From: Pontibacter litorisediminis
GTDB taxonomy: Bacteria; Bacteroidota; Bacteroidia; Cytophagales; Hymenobacteraceae
Direction of reading: 5' to 3'
DNA length: 64,000 bases
Assembly: GCF_029360645.1 (NCBI RefSeq)
Contig: NZ_JARDUA010000001.1
Location: forward strand, 1,116,001-1,180,000
In this document: positions 55,513 through 64,000 of the stretch, one piece after another
How positions within the stretch are numbered: position 1 is the stretch's first letter
Layout: the number at the start of each line of letters is the position of its first letter
Made by a program: the position numbers and the translations under genes
Notes under the pieces: model-generated
What the model was told of the DNA's origin: nothing
The model's database searches: none
The model's input: the letters and a program-made list of their open reading frames with translations, nothing else

Positions 55513-56856
55513 TTAGGCGATTTTATTATGGTTGTAATGTTTGGTTTCTTTGTTCCAGGTAAGTGCCGTAAAGAAAATCGCGAGCACGCAAGCTGCTATC
55601 AGCACATAAAAACCTCCATCCCAGCCCCAAGCATCCACTACAAAGCCCATCGCGATATTGGCAAACAAGGCGCCGCCCATGTACCCGAACAAGCCCGTTA
55701 AACCGGCAGCTGTTCCGGCTGCCTTCTTCGGCACCAGGTCCAGCGCCTGCACGCCAATCAGCATCACAGGGCCATAGATCAGAAAGCCAATGGCAATCAG
55801 GGCGGCGTTATCGACCCAGATGTTACCGGCAGGATTTTTCCAGTAAACCAGCACAGCAACCAGCACCAGTACCATGTAAATTATAGTGGCAGGCGCACGG
55901 CGGCCGCGGAAAACCTTGTCACTGATCCAACCGCACAGGAGCGTGCCCGGGATACCGGCATACTCGTAGGCAAAGTAGGCCCAGCCAGTCTCTTTCACCG
56001 AGAAGCCCTTTGCCTCTTCCAGGTAGGTTGGCGCCCAGTCCAGGATGCCGTAACGCACCAGGTACACAAAGGCGTTGGCAAAGGCGATGTACCAAAGCAC
56101 ACGGCTGGTGAGCACATAGTCGAATAGGATTTGCTTGGCAGATAGCTCCTTCTCGTGATCAGAAGTATAATTGCTCGGGTAGTCGTTCTTGTACTCCTCT
56201 ATTGTTGGCAGGCCACAGGACTGAGGGGTATCGCGTACCAGCATATAGGTAACCATGGCAGAAAGCAGGGCGATCATGCCCGGAAAGTATAACTTGCTCT
56301 CCCAGGTACCGAAAAGGGCCACTGCAGCGATCGCCAACGGACCGACCAGGCCGCCGCCTACGTTATGGGCTATGTTCCAGACAGACATTTTAGTACCTCG
56401 TTCCTTGGTGGAGAACCAGTGCACCATCACCCGCCCGCAAGGCGGCCATCCCATGCCCTGGAACCAGCCGTTCAGGAAGAGCAGCACGAACATGATCGTG
56501 ATGCTGCTTGTTGCCAGAGGCACTGTTCCCATAAAAATCATGGTGAGTGCCGATAAAAGCAGGCCTAAGCTCAGAAACACCCTGGCGTTACTTCTGTCAG
56601 AGACATTGCCCATCAGGAACTTGCTCAGGCCATAGGCCACCGATACACCTGACAGCGCTATACCTAAGTCAGCCTTAGAGTAGCCCTGCTCGATCAGGTC
56701 TGGCATCACGAGCGAAAAGTTTTTGCGTACCAGATAATAGCCGGCATACCCGATAAAAATCCCCAGAAACACTTGTAGTCGCAAGCGCTTGTACTCTGGG
56801 TCGACCCGCTCCAAGGGTAAGCGGTCTGCATGTCGTGCAGGTGAGATAAGTTTCAT
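55513..56856 (-). CDS. glpT: MFS glycerol-3-phosphate:phosphate antiporter (GlpT/UhpT family)
   Basis: Imports glycerol-3-phosphate in exchange for phosphate across the inner membrane. About 447 residues and 12 membrane segments. The family (OPA) signatures are [19 protein letters not shown] (Arg for phosphate), [41 protein letters not shown], and the second Arg region [19 protein letters not shown]. The frame opens at 56919, but the ATG at 56856 ([12 protein letters not shown]) is the likely start. UhpT-type sugar-phosphate transport cannot be ruled out by eye; the glp context decides. Confidence 0.9.
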   Translation of the reverse strand: MKLISPARHADRLPLERVDPEYKRLRLQVFLGIFIGYAGYYLVRKNFSLVMPDLIEQGYSKADLGIALSGVSVAYGLSKFLMGNVSDRSNARVFLSLGLLLSALTMIFMGTVPLATSSITIMFVLLFLNGWFQGMGWPPCGRVMVHWFSTKERGTKMSVWNIAHNVGGGLVGPLAIAAVALFGTWESKLYFPGMIALLSAMVTYMLVRDTPQSCGLPTIEEYKNDYPSNYTSDHEKELSAKQILFDYVLTSRVLWYIAFANAFVYLVRYGILDWAPTYLEEAKGFSVKETGWAYFAYEYAGIPGTLLCGWISDKVFRGRRAPATIIYMVLVLVAVLVYWKNPAGNIWVDNAALIAIGFLIYGPVMLIGVQALDLVPKKAAGTAAGLTGLFGYMGGALFANIAMGFVVDAWGWDGGFYVLIAACVLAIFFTALTWNKETKHYNHNKIA

Positions 56857-56961
56857 AAAGAGGTATTGTAATTGTAAGTCAGATAATCCTTCCTGTTTTA
56901 TAATTCTTTGCCGGTACAATGGTCTCTGCCGGAGCTTTCTATACTTTTCCGCCGAATCTAC

Positions 56962-56988
56962 TTCGATTTGTTATAACTCATTTCGAAT
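56962..56988. promoter_or_regulatory. Candidate GlpR-type operator upstream of glpT
   Basis: An imperfect dyad, TTCGA (56962-56966), central TTATAA, TTCGAA (56982-56987). The octamer TTTCGAAT (56981-56988) recurs upstream of glpD at 60995-61002. It lies ~106-132 bp before the glpT start. Confidence 0.4.
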
Positions 56989-57057
56989 CCCTTTTAAATC
57001 TGATCTCAGACGCAAAACTAAAAAACTATATAGAAACCATTTAATAGCAGATGAAGC

Positions 57058-57789
57058 TTAACCTTTTAGTAACATGTACAGCAGCGAGGCAACGGTTGCA
57101 CCCGCTACAGGCCCAACCACCGGCACCCAGGCGTACCCCCAGTCGCTGTGGCACTTATTCTTTATGGGCATCAGGGCGTGAATGATCCTTGGCCCCAGAT
57201 CGCGGGCCGGGTTGATGGCATACCCTGTGGTACCGCCAAGCGACAGCCCGATCGCCCACACCAGAAAAGCGACCGGAATGGCCCCCAGGGAGCCCATGCC
57301 GATCGGAGTCTTCTGATCGCCCAGCTCGGGGTTTGTAAAATAGAAGATCACGAAGATCAGCACGAAGGTGCCCAGCGCTTCGCTGAAGATGTTGGAGAAG
57401 CGATGCCGAATGGCGGGCCCTGTGCAAAAGACGGCAAGCTTTGAGATGGCGTCCTCTGTGGCATCGAAGTGCGGCCTGTACAGCAGCCATACCAGCAGGG
57501 CGCCCAGCATAGCGCCCAGTAACTGCGCCAGCACGTAAAGCCCCACGTCGCCCCAGGCAAACTTCCCTGCCAGGGCTAAGGCCAGCGTCACCGCGGGGTT
57601 TAGGTGCGCCCCGCTGTAAGGCCCCGCAATGACTACCCCCGTGAAAACGGACAGGGCCCAACCGGTGGTGATCACGATCCACCCACTGTTGCTCCCTTTG
57701 GTGCCCTTAAGCACTACATTGGCCACCACACCATTGCCCAGCAGGATCAAAAGCATGGTTCCAACAAACTCGGCCGTAAACGCTGACAT
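57058..57789 (-). CDS. glpF: Glycerol facilitator (aquaglyceroporin)
   Basis: Lets glycerol diffuse across the inner membrane. A 243-residue MIP-family channel with six membrane segments. The two NPA loops are GAHLNPAVTLAL and GYAINPARDLGPR; Asp right after the second NPAR marks the glycerol-conducting GlpF branch rather than water-only AqpZ. It lies 29 bp before glpK in reading direction order glpK then glpF, so captured glycerol is trapped by phosphorylation. Confidence 0.95.
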   Translation of the reverse strand: MSAFTAEFVGTMLLILLGNGVVANVVLKGTKGSNSGWIVITTGWALSVFTGVVIAGPYSGAHLNPAVTLALALAGKFAWGDVGLYVLAQLLGAMLGALLVWLLYRPHFDATEDAISKLAVFCTGPAIRHRFSNIFSEALGTFVLIFVIFYFTNPELGDQKTPIGMGSLGAIPVAFLVWAIGLSLGGTTGYAINPARDLGPRIIHALMPIKNKCHSDWGYAWVPVVGPVAGATVASLLYMLLKG

Positions 57790-57818
57790 ATAAGTATATT
57801 TTTTAGCTAGATCTTAAA

Positions 57819-59303
57819 TTACACCCAGGCCTTCGCTGCTTTCACCGCCTGGTGCCATCCCCTGAGCAACTCCCCTGCAGGCAGGCTGTCGTTTGGCTGA
57901 AAGCTTTTGCTAACACTCCACTGCTGCTGTATCTCCTCCACGCTGTCCCAGAAACCCGTTGCCAAGCCGGCAAGGTAGGCAGCCCCAAGCGCAGTCACTT
58001 CCGTAACCTCAGGTTTCACCACACTGGCGCCCAGGATGTCTGCCTGAAACTGCATGAGCAGGTCGTTTGCCGTCGCTCCGCCGTCGGCCCGTAGCTCTTT
58101 GATAGTGACTCCGGCATCAGCCTCCATCGCCTTCAGCACCTCGTAGGTCTGGTAGGCAATGCTCTCCAACGCCGCCCTGGCAATGTGCGCCGCAGTCGTC
58201 CCTCTGGTCATCCCCACCATGGTGCCACGTGCGTGCTGGTCCCAATGCGGGGCTCCCATGCCTACAAAGGCCGGCACCAGGTACACGCCGTCGCTACCGG
58301 CAACTTTACTGGCCAGTTGCTCTACCTCTGCAGAGGACGAGATGATGCCCAGCCCATCGCGCAGCCACTGCACGACGGCTCCTGCAATAAAAATGCTTCC
58401 TTCCAAGGCATAGTGCACCTGGTCCTGCACCTTCCAGGCAATGGTGGTTACCAGTTTATGCTTGGAGATGATTGGGGCCTGACCGATGTTCATGAGCATG
58501 AAGCACCCCGTGCCGTAGGTGTTTTTCACCATACCCGGCTTGGTGCACATCTGCCCGAAGAGCGCTGCCTGCTGGTCGCCGGCGATGCCTGCAATTGGAA
58601 TTTGGGTTGAAAAGAGGGCCCCAGAAGTATGGGCTATGATTTCGCTGGAGGCTTTTACCTCCGGCAACATACTGGCTGGTATGTTGAAGATGCTCAGAAG
58701 CTCTTCATCCCAGGCTAATGTGTGAATGTTGTAAAGCAGCGTGCGGGAAGCGTTGGTTACATCCGTAGCGTGCACTTTGCCGTCTGTCATCTTCCAGATG
58801 AGCCAGGTGTCTATGGTCCCGAAAACCAAGTGGCCTGCTTCCGCTTTTTCCCGTGCCCCAGGCACATTCTCCAGGATCCACTTGATTTTGGTAGCTGAGA
58901 AATAAGCGTCTATCACAAGGCCTGTTTTCTCCCGGATGCCCCCCTCTAGCCCCTGTTCCTTCAGGCTGTCGCAGAGTTGGGAGGTACGGCGGTCCTGCCA
59001 CACAATAGCGTTATAGACCACCTGCCCCGTTCGCCGGTCCCACACCAAAGTGGTTTCCCGCTGGTTCGTGATCCCTATCGCCTGTATGTCCTTTGCCTGG
59101 AGCCCCGCCTTCAGGATAGCCTCCGCGGCTACGCCTATCTGCGTGGACCAAATCTCGTTTGGGTCATGCTCCACCCAGCCTGGCTGGGGGTAGTGCTGCG
59201 TAAATTCCTTCTGGGCAACCGAGACCAAAGCCCCCTGGTGGTTAAAGACGATGGCCCTGGAACTGGTAGTGCCCTGATCGAAAGCAAGTATATACTTTTG
59301 CAT
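57819..59303 (-). CDS. glpK: Glycerol kinase
   Basis: Phosphorylates glycerol to glycerol-3-phosphate with ATP. The 494-residue FGGY-family protein has the ATP loop [19 protein letters not shown], the substrate region [50 protein letters not shown], and the second FGGY signature [18 protein letters not shown]. All the expected catalytic segments are present. It lies 16 bp after glpD. Confidence 0.97.
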   Translation of the reverse strand: MQKYILAFDQGTTSSRAIVFNHQGALVSVAQKEFTQHYPQPGWVEHDPNEIWSTQIGVAAEAILKAGLQAKDIQAIGITNQRETTLVWDRRTGQVVYNAIVWQDRRTSQLCDSLKEQGLEGGIREKTGLVIDAYFSATKIKWILENVPGAREKAEAGHLVFGTIDTWLIWKMTDGKVHATDVTNASRTLLYNIHTLAWDEELLSIFNIPASMLPEVKASSEIIAHTSGALFSTQIPIAGIAGDQQAALFGQMCTKPGMVKNTYGTGCFMLMNIGQAPIISKHKLVTTIAWKVQDQVHYALEGSIFIAGAVVQWLRDGLGIISSSAEVEQLASKVAGSDGVYLVPAFVGMGAPHWDQHARGTMVGMTRGTTAAHIARAALESIAYQTYEVLKAMEADAGVTIKELRADGGATANDLLMQFQADILGASVVKPEVTEVTALGAAYLAGLATGFWDSVEEIQQQWSVSKSFQPNDSLPAGELLRGWHQAVKAAKAWV

Positions 59304-59319
59304 AGACGCTGGTGTATAG

Positions 59320-60963
59320 TTAAACCTGGTTTACTGCCGCTGCAGCCACAGCTCGATAAGGCTCCAGGAGGTAATGATTGGCAAGCTCAGTGAACTCTGT
59401 GATCTGCCGCTGCTGCCATGCCTCATCAGCACCCAACTCAGCAGCCATTAGCTCCGCAACCTTTGGCGCCATGTCTATGGCGGCTTTTGCATTGAGAAAC
59501 AGCACCCGCAGCCTTCTCGCCAACACGTCCTCCACAGTTCTGGCCATTTCATGGCGCACTGCCCAGATTACCTCAGCTTGTATATAGGGATAACCTTGGT
59601 GCAATTTTTCACCTAAAGCGGAATTGAACGAAACAAGCCGTCTTACCCCCTCTGCATCGGATCCGTAAAAACTCAAAGATCCTAATATATTACTTTTTTC
59701 ATTTATCCCCCCATGTATTCTTAAGTCAGCTGTGTTGCAGGGGTGCATGGGCAAGCCAGCCACAACAATCGCCTTGTCTATCGTGTCTTCAGCCATCTTG
59801 CGATAAGTGGTCCATTTACCGCCTGTTATGGTTATAAGTCCGGATGCCGCTACAATCAACTTATGGCTTCGGGAGATCTCTTTTGTGCTGCTGGCATTCT
59901 TGGTCGGAGCCGCCAGGGGGCGCAAGCCGGCAAACACGCTCAGCACGTCTTTCCTGGTGGGTTTCTTTTCCAGGTACTGCCCGGCAGTTTGCAGGATGAA
60001 GTCTATCTCTTTGTCCAGCGCCGTTGGCTCCAGACTGGGTTTATCCAGCGGGGTATCTGTTGTACCCAGCAGTACATGGTCATGCCACGGCACGGCAAAC
60101 AGAACACGCCCATCCGGTGTCTTTGGGAGCATCAGCGCATTCTCTCCTTTTAAGAAGGAGCGATCTACCACCACATGAACGCCTTGGCTTGGCCGCACCA
60201 GCGGCTTCTGCTCGGGAGTGTCCATCTGCAGCACATCGTTCACAAACACCCCCGTGGCATTTACAACCACCTTGGCCTGCAGTTCATACTTCCGGCCGCT
60301 CTCCAGGTCATGCGCCTTTACCCCCGCTACTTTCCCGTTACTGCCTTTCAGCAACCCCTCCACCTTCATATAATTCAGCACCACACCTCCCTGCTCCACG
60401 CAGGTCTGGGCCATGTTCACAGCCAGCCTCGCATCGTCAAACTGGCCGTCAAAGTACTCGATCCCTCCTACAAGGCCCTCCTTCCTCACGTTAGGAAGCA
60501 GGCGCGCTACAGTCTGCTTATCCAGCAGCGTTGTCTTCTGCAGACGTTGACGGCCTGCCATCCAATCGTAAACTTTCAATCCGAGCCCGTAGAACATCTT
60601 GTTCCACAAACTATAGCTCGGGATAATAAAGGACTGCGTGCGCACCAGGTGTGAGGCGTTTTTAACTAACAGCCCTCTCTCATACAGCGCCTCGTACACC
60701 AAATTGATATCGCCTTGCGCCAGGTAGCGCACCCCTCCGTGCACCAGCTTCGTGCTTCTGCTAGAGGTTCCCTTTGCAAAGTCTGCCTGCTCCAGCAGCA
60801 AGACCCGGTATCCTCTTGAAGCTGCATCAACTCCCACTCCTAAGCCTGTAGCGCCACCTCCTATCACGATAATATCCCACACCAATCCTTCCTGCTCTAG
60901 CGTCCGCACTAACTCCGGGCGACTGAACGAAGGCTCAGTATATTTCTTTTCGTTTCTGTACAC
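59320..60963 (-). CDS. glpD: FAD-dependent glycerol-3-phosphate dehydrogenase
   Basis: Oxidises glycerol-3-phosphate to dihydroxyacetone phosphate and passes electrons to the quinone pool, menaquinone here. The 547-residue protein has the FAD dinucleotide fold [19 protein letters not shown], the signature [29 protein letters not shown], and [18 protein letters not shown]. The C-terminal domain is of the GlpD type. The start codon is GTG at 60963 ([11 protein letters not shown]). It is the first gene of the leftward glp series and lies behind a candidate operator. Confidence 0.96.
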   Translation of the reverse strand: MYRNEKKYTEPSFSRPELVRTLEQEGLVWDIIVIGGGATGLGVGVDAASRGYRVLLLEQADFAKGTSSRSTKLVHGGVRYLAQGDINLVYEALYERGLLVKNASHLVRTQSFIIPSYSLWNKMFYGLGLKVYDWMAGRQRLQKTTLLDKQTVARLLPNVRKEGLVGGIEYFDGQFDDARLAVNMAQTCVEQGGVVLNYMKVEGLLKGSNGKVAGVKAHDLESGRKYELQAKVVVNATGVFVNDVLQMDTPEQKPLVRPSQGVHVVVDRSFLKGENALMLPKTPDGRVLFAVPWHDHVLLGTTDTPLDKPSLEPTALDKEIDFILQTAGQYLEKKPTRKDVLSVFAGLRPLAAPTKNASSTKEISRSHKLIVAASGLITITGGKWTTYRKMAEDTIDKAIVVAGLPMHPCNTADLRIHGGINEKSNILGSLSFYGSDAEGVRRLVSFNSALGEKLHQGYPYIQAEVIWAVRHEMARTVEDVLARRLRVLFLNAKAAIDMAPKVAELMAAELGADEAWQQRQITEFTELANHYLLEPYRAVAAAAVNQV

Positions 60964-60993
60964 TTAAGTAGTAATTATAATTTATTGCTTATA

Positions 60994-61017
60994 CTTTCGA
61001 ATAAATTTAAACGAAAG
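60994..61017. promoter_or_regulatory. Candidate GlpR-type operator upstream of glpD
   Basis: CTTTCG (60994-60999) and CGAAAG (61012-61017) form a perfect 6-bp dyad with an AT-only 12-bp spacer, 31 bp before the glpD GTG. TTTCGAAT at 60995-61002 is shared with the glpT upstream region. The rest of the gap to 61397 is AT-rich and shows no gene. Confidence 0.45.
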
Positions 61018-61397
61018 AAAACAAAAATCAAATAAAACTTATCGTTTTTTATATATGCAAGCACAGCTATAGTAAGACAGCGTTCTTGGACACCACCTAT
61101 CACCTTATCTATCAACCTAAAAGAACGAGATTTATCAAGACAGTTTACCAAACTGGAATAAAGAGATGCTACTAAGCTCATAAACATCACCGCCTGCTTT
61201 TCCTTTCGTTTTCTTCCAGCGAACGAAGTATAAGTGGCGTGGCAGCATGAGCAAACACCAATAATCTTTAAAGTGGGGGTGACCTAGCACCTGCTTGCGA
61301 TCTATACCAAGCTTCTGAGACCGGCTGTTTTAACACCGTTACAAAATAGTTTCGCTTCCTATTGCGTTCTCGTCTGAAACCTCATTCCTTTGCTGTG

Positions 61398-61748
61398 ATG
61401 AAAACTACAGGTGTGTGGATTGTGGAAAGAATGGGTTTACTGCTGGCAGTCGTGCTTTGCAGCCTGTTTGCCGTTGCGGCACCTGTTAGCGCGGAGGTTG
61501 CGCCTGCCCCACAGTCCGGCACAGTTAAATCTGCGGAACAGCCCGCCTTTACTTTGATAGCAGGGTCGGTAGTTTCCGGTGAGGTGGAAGGCGTACTGCA
61601 GCTAGATAGAGCACCGCTAACCCCGCTGCTACAGGCTTTTCTGCACACATTGTACCCGCAGCCACAGGACACGGCACAGGCCCCTCACTCCTTCCCGGCC
61701 TCTAAAGGCGATTGTGGCCTGCACACGATCCTGACCAAAGGCCCTTAG
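61398..61748 (+). CDS. Small secreted hypothetical protein (116 aa)
   Basis: Not recognised. A 116-residue protein with a clear signal peptide (GLLLAVVLCSLFAVAAPVSA). The mature part is low in charge and Pro/Ala-rich, with a single Cys near the end (KGDCGLHTILTKGP). No domain is evident. The ATG at 61398 is used; the frame is open from 61362. The antisense frame is also open, so coding status is only moderately supported, mainly by the signal peptide. Confidence 0.45.
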   Translation: MKTTGVWIVERMGLLLAVVLCSLFAVAAPVSAEVAPAPQSGTVKSAEQPAFTLIAGSVVSGEVEGVLQLDRAPLTPLLQAFLHTLYPQPQDTAQAPHSFPASKGDCGLHTILTKGP

Positions 61749-61952
61749 CCAAACCACTCCTTTTCAGGCTTCCCCTAAAGTATACTTCCCTGTGCCCTGT
61801 GCACGGGCACTTCTGCTTACCCAAGAATATTGTTTTATACACAGTCAACCTCAAGTGCCAGTGGGGCGTGTGGGTGCTAACCTGTTGCGCCTAAGCAACA
61901 GCAAGCCCACCACTATTTGCGGTACTTGGTGCACAACCCTCATTTCCTGTTC

Positions 61953-63383
61953 ATGAAAATCTCTCTTTTACCCTTAGCCACGCTGGTGTGTATCTCTGCA
62001 GTGGCCATTCTTACCGTGCTGCAGCAGTACGGCATACTTTCTATACCTGCTGAGGCCATGCTCGCAGCCCGTTGGGGCGTTATCGGGGTGTTGCTGATTT
62101 ACGGCCTGCGCAAGCGCTCCCTCACCACCTGGATCCTGATCAGCATGGTAGTAGGGGCAACGATCGGCTATGACTTCCCGGAGTTCGCCGTTAACCTTAA
62201 CGTTCTCAGCAAGGTTTTCCTGAAACTGATCAAAACAATTATCGCTCCCCTTATTTTTGCCACCCTGGTGGTAGGCATTGCCGGTCATGCCAACCTGAAA
62301 CAGGTAGGGAGCATGGGATGGAAAGCAATCGTTTACTTTGAGATTGTAACTACCCTAGCCCTGTTCATTGGCCTGGCTGCCATCAACCTGAGCCAAGCCG
62401 GCGAAGGCATAGACGCAAGCCTGGCGCAAAATCACGAGGAGATTCAGGCCGTGCCATCGCAGACAACTTCGGAGATCATACTTCATGTTTTCCCGGAAAA
62501 TATCGCCAAGTCCATAGCCGAGGGACAGGTGCTGCAGATTGTGGTGTTTAGCGTGCTGTTTGCCATTGGCCTGGCCATGGTGAGCGAGAAAAAGCGAAAA
62601 CCCATGCTGGACTTCTGCGAGAGCCTCTCCGAGACAATGTTCAAGTTCACCAACATCATCATGTATTTTGCTCCGGTGGGTGTGGGCGCAGCCATTGCCT
62701 ATACGGTAGGCCACATGGGCTTTGGTATCCTGCTCAACCTGTTCCAGCTGTTGGTAACCTTGTATGTGGCCCTGCTGGCTTTTGCCTTGCTCGTGCTGCT
62801 GCCTGTGGCCCTAATAGCCCGCGTGCCGGTCAGGCGTTTCTTACAGGCTATCTCCGGCCCTGTTTCCATAGCTTTTGCCACCACCAGTTCGGAGGCCGCT
62901 CTTCCGCGTGCCATGGAAGAAATGGAGAAACTAGGCGTGCCGCGCCGCATCGTCGCCTTCGTGATGCCTACCGGTTATAGCTTTAATCTGGACGGCACGA
63001 CATTGTACCTGGCCCTGGCCTCTGTGTTCGTGGCCCAGGCCGCAGGCATCGACCTTACTTGGGAGCAGCAGTTGGTGATGGTGTTTACCCTGATGCTTAC
63101 TTCTAAAGGGGTGGCCGGCGTGCCACGCGCCTCTCTGGTGATACTGCTGGGAACCGTCGCCTCGTTCAACCTGCCTGTGTGGCCGGTATTTGCCATACTT
63201 GGCATCGATGAACTGATGGACATGGCCCGCACCTCCATAAACGTGACCGGCAACTGCCTCGCCACTGCCGTGGTGGCCAGATGGGAAGGCGAGTTCGACC
63301 CGCAGCCGGAGGTTGGCCTGGTGGAAACGACCCTTCCTGAACTACCGGCAGAAAGCACAGAACAGGAGAAAGTTACTGCGTAG
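61953..63383 (+). CDS. Dicarboxylate/amino acid:cation symporter (DAACS family)
   Basis: A 476-residue inner-membrane transporter importing C4-dicarboxylates or acidic/neutral amino acids with Na+ or H+. It has about eight membrane segments and two re-entrant loops. The signatures are FLKLIKTIIAPLIFATLVVG, the Ser-rich loop AFATTSSEAALPRAMEEMEK, and the cation site VMPTGYSFNLDGTTLYLALA, followed by VAGVPRASLVILLGT. An in-frame TTG at 61917 exists, but the ATG at 61953 starts at the first membrane helix. The exact substrate is not predictable. A 26-bp hairpin follows at once. Confidence 0.92.
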   Translation: MKISLLPLATLVCISAVAILTVLQQYGILSIPAEAMLAARWGVIGVLLIYGLRKRSLTTWILISMVVGATIGYDFPEFAVNLNVLSKVFLKLIKTIIAPLIFATLVVGIAGHANLKQVGSMGWKAIVYFEIVTTLALFIGLAAINLSQAGEGIDASLAQNHEEIQAVPSQTTSEIILHVFPENIAKSIAEGQVLQIVVFSVLFAIGLAMVSEKKRKPMLDFCESLSETMFKFTNIIMYFAPVGVGAAIAYTVGHMGFGILLNLFQLLVTLYVALLAFALLVLLPVALIARVPVRRFLQAISGPVSIAFATTSSEAALPRAMEEMEKLGVPRRIVAFVMPTGYSFNLDGTTLYLALASVFVAQAAGIDLTWEQQLVMVFTLMLTSKGVAGVPRASLVILLGTVASFNLPVWPVFAILGIDELMDMARTSINVTGNCLATAVVARWEGEFDPQPEVGLVETTLPELPAESTEQEKVTA

Positions 63384-63386
63384 AGA

Positions 63387-63446
63387 GTAGCCAAAAGAAA
63401 AAGGGCGCATACTTGATTTAGTATGCGCCCTTTTTCTTTTGGCTAC
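63387..63446. terminator. Bidirectional terminator with a perfect 26-bp stem
   Basis: Arms 63387-63412 and 63421-63446 are fully complementary around TTGATTTA, with internal A/T tracts. It lies between the symporter and the converging GH92 gene and is the third 26-bp perfect stem in the window. Confidence 0.9.
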
Positions 63447-63532
63447 CAATGGGTGCAGCAAGCGCAAGCATTTAAGGCTTTTAGCGCACTGTGTTTAGTA
63501 AGGAGGGAAAGTATAAACGGCCCCTCCTCCGG

Positions 63533-64000
63533 TTATTTTTTCTCTCGCGATAAGGAGTAAGGGAAAGCACCCTCTTTGGTGCCGCGCTCCTTGTTCGGGG
63601 TAGCCGCCATCTCTACCTCTATCGTGGCGCCTTTCATCAGCTCAGAGTGGTTTAGCCAGTTTTTGTCATAGGACTTGCCATCAAACTGCATCCCCTGAAT
63701 GTAGCGGTTCTCGTCGCTGTTTTGGGGTGCGTTGATGACTACCTCATTTCCATTCTCCAGTTTCAGGGTTGCCTTTCTGAACAGCGGCGCACCCAGCACA
63801 TACTGATCCGTGGCTGGTGTTACCGGGTAAAAGCCCAGAGCCGAGAACACGTACCAGGCCGAAGTTTGGCCGTTGTCTTCGTCGCCGCAGTAGCCGTCCG
63901 GCGCCGAAGTATACATGCGGTTCATGGTTTCGCGCACCCAGTACTGTGCTTTCCATGGCTCACCGGCATAGTTGTAGAGGTAGATCATGTGCTGGATGGG
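63533..64000 (-). CDS. GH92 alpha-mannosidase, C-terminal fragment cut by the window edge
   Basis: The last ~155 residues of a GH92 glycosidase, a family of exo-alpha-mannosidases common in Bacteroidota. The signature GDEDNGQTSAWYVFSALGFYPV is intact, preceded by HMIYLYNYAGEPWKAQYWVR and followed by the C-terminal beta-sandwich (ATLKLENGNEVVINAPQNSD). The frame stays open to base 64000, so the gene continues to the right. Proteins of this family are usually exported. The substrate linkage cannot be told from this part. Confidence 0.93.
   Translation of the reverse strand, partial: PIQHMIYLYNYAGEPWKAQYWVRETMNRMYTSAPDGYCGDEDNGQTSAWYVFSALGFYPVTPATDQYVLGAPLFRKATLKLENGNEVVINAPQNSDENRYIQGMQFDGKSYDKNWLNHSELMKGATIEVEMAATPNKERGTKEGAFPYSLSREKK

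Overview
The window looks like chromosome from a Bacteroidota bacterium of the Cytophagales/Hymenobacteraceae type, most like Pontibacter. The grounds are a SusC/SusD pair, TAnnTTTG-type -7 promoter boxes, no evident Shine-Dalgarno sequences, a menaquinone gene (menB), DUF5996 and DUF2267 proteins, and a GC content that looks slightly above 50 %. The genus is an inference. No rRNA, tRNA, CRISPR array, insertion sequence or prophage was recognised.

Region 1 (1-20.5 kb) is a trehalose/glycogen locus. It holds otsAB (cut by the left edge), an MscS channel and a UPF0316 membrane protein. A leftward operon glgE - treS/maltokinase fusion - glgB (the GlgE pathway) faces a rightward operon treZ - GH57 - treY - malQ. 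Three trehalose routes (OtsA, TreS, TreYZ) and two glucan-building routes therefore sit together beside an osmotic release channel.

Region 2 (20.6-23.9 kb) is the most unusual part. After a CPBP protease come three AT-rich, same-strand genes (unknown, small membrane protein, GNAT acetyltransferase). They are separated by 66-68 nt elements with the architecture of integron attC sites, and each cassette's first bases are complementary to the R'' box of its own attC. No integrase is in the window. A rifampin ADP-ribosyltransferase (Arr) gene, a family known from integron cassettes, follows directly.

Region 3 (24-45 kb) is mostly core or housekeeping: dienelactone hydrolase, thioredoxin-like protein, L,D-transpeptidase, M23 peptidase, a ~970 bp non-coding stretch with palindromic repeats and a possible structured RNA, convergent ppx and ppk1, DUF5996, a DEAD-box helicase, menB, an M13 peptidase, gyrB, small lipoproteins, DUF2267, and a tight cluster of CHGKC-membrane protein, coiled-coil lipoprotein, SCO and cytochrome c.

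Region 4 (45.4-61 kb) is a coherent glycerophosphodiester/glycerol-3-phosphate utilisation locus. A DeoR/GlpR-type regulator converges on a leftward series glpD, glpK, glpF, glpT, susC, susD, phospholipase D-like, calcineurin-like phosphoesterase, GDPD and SGNH hydrolase. The right end carries a small secreted hypothetical, a dicarboxylate/amino-acid symporter and the C-terminus of a GH92 mannosidase.

Across the whole window the heptamer AAGTATA/TATACTT is strikingly over-represented (about 84 copies counted by eye). It occurs in every reading frame, between genes and inside the stems of several unusually long, perfect terminator hairpins, much as DNA uptake sequences do in Neisseria and Haemophilus.
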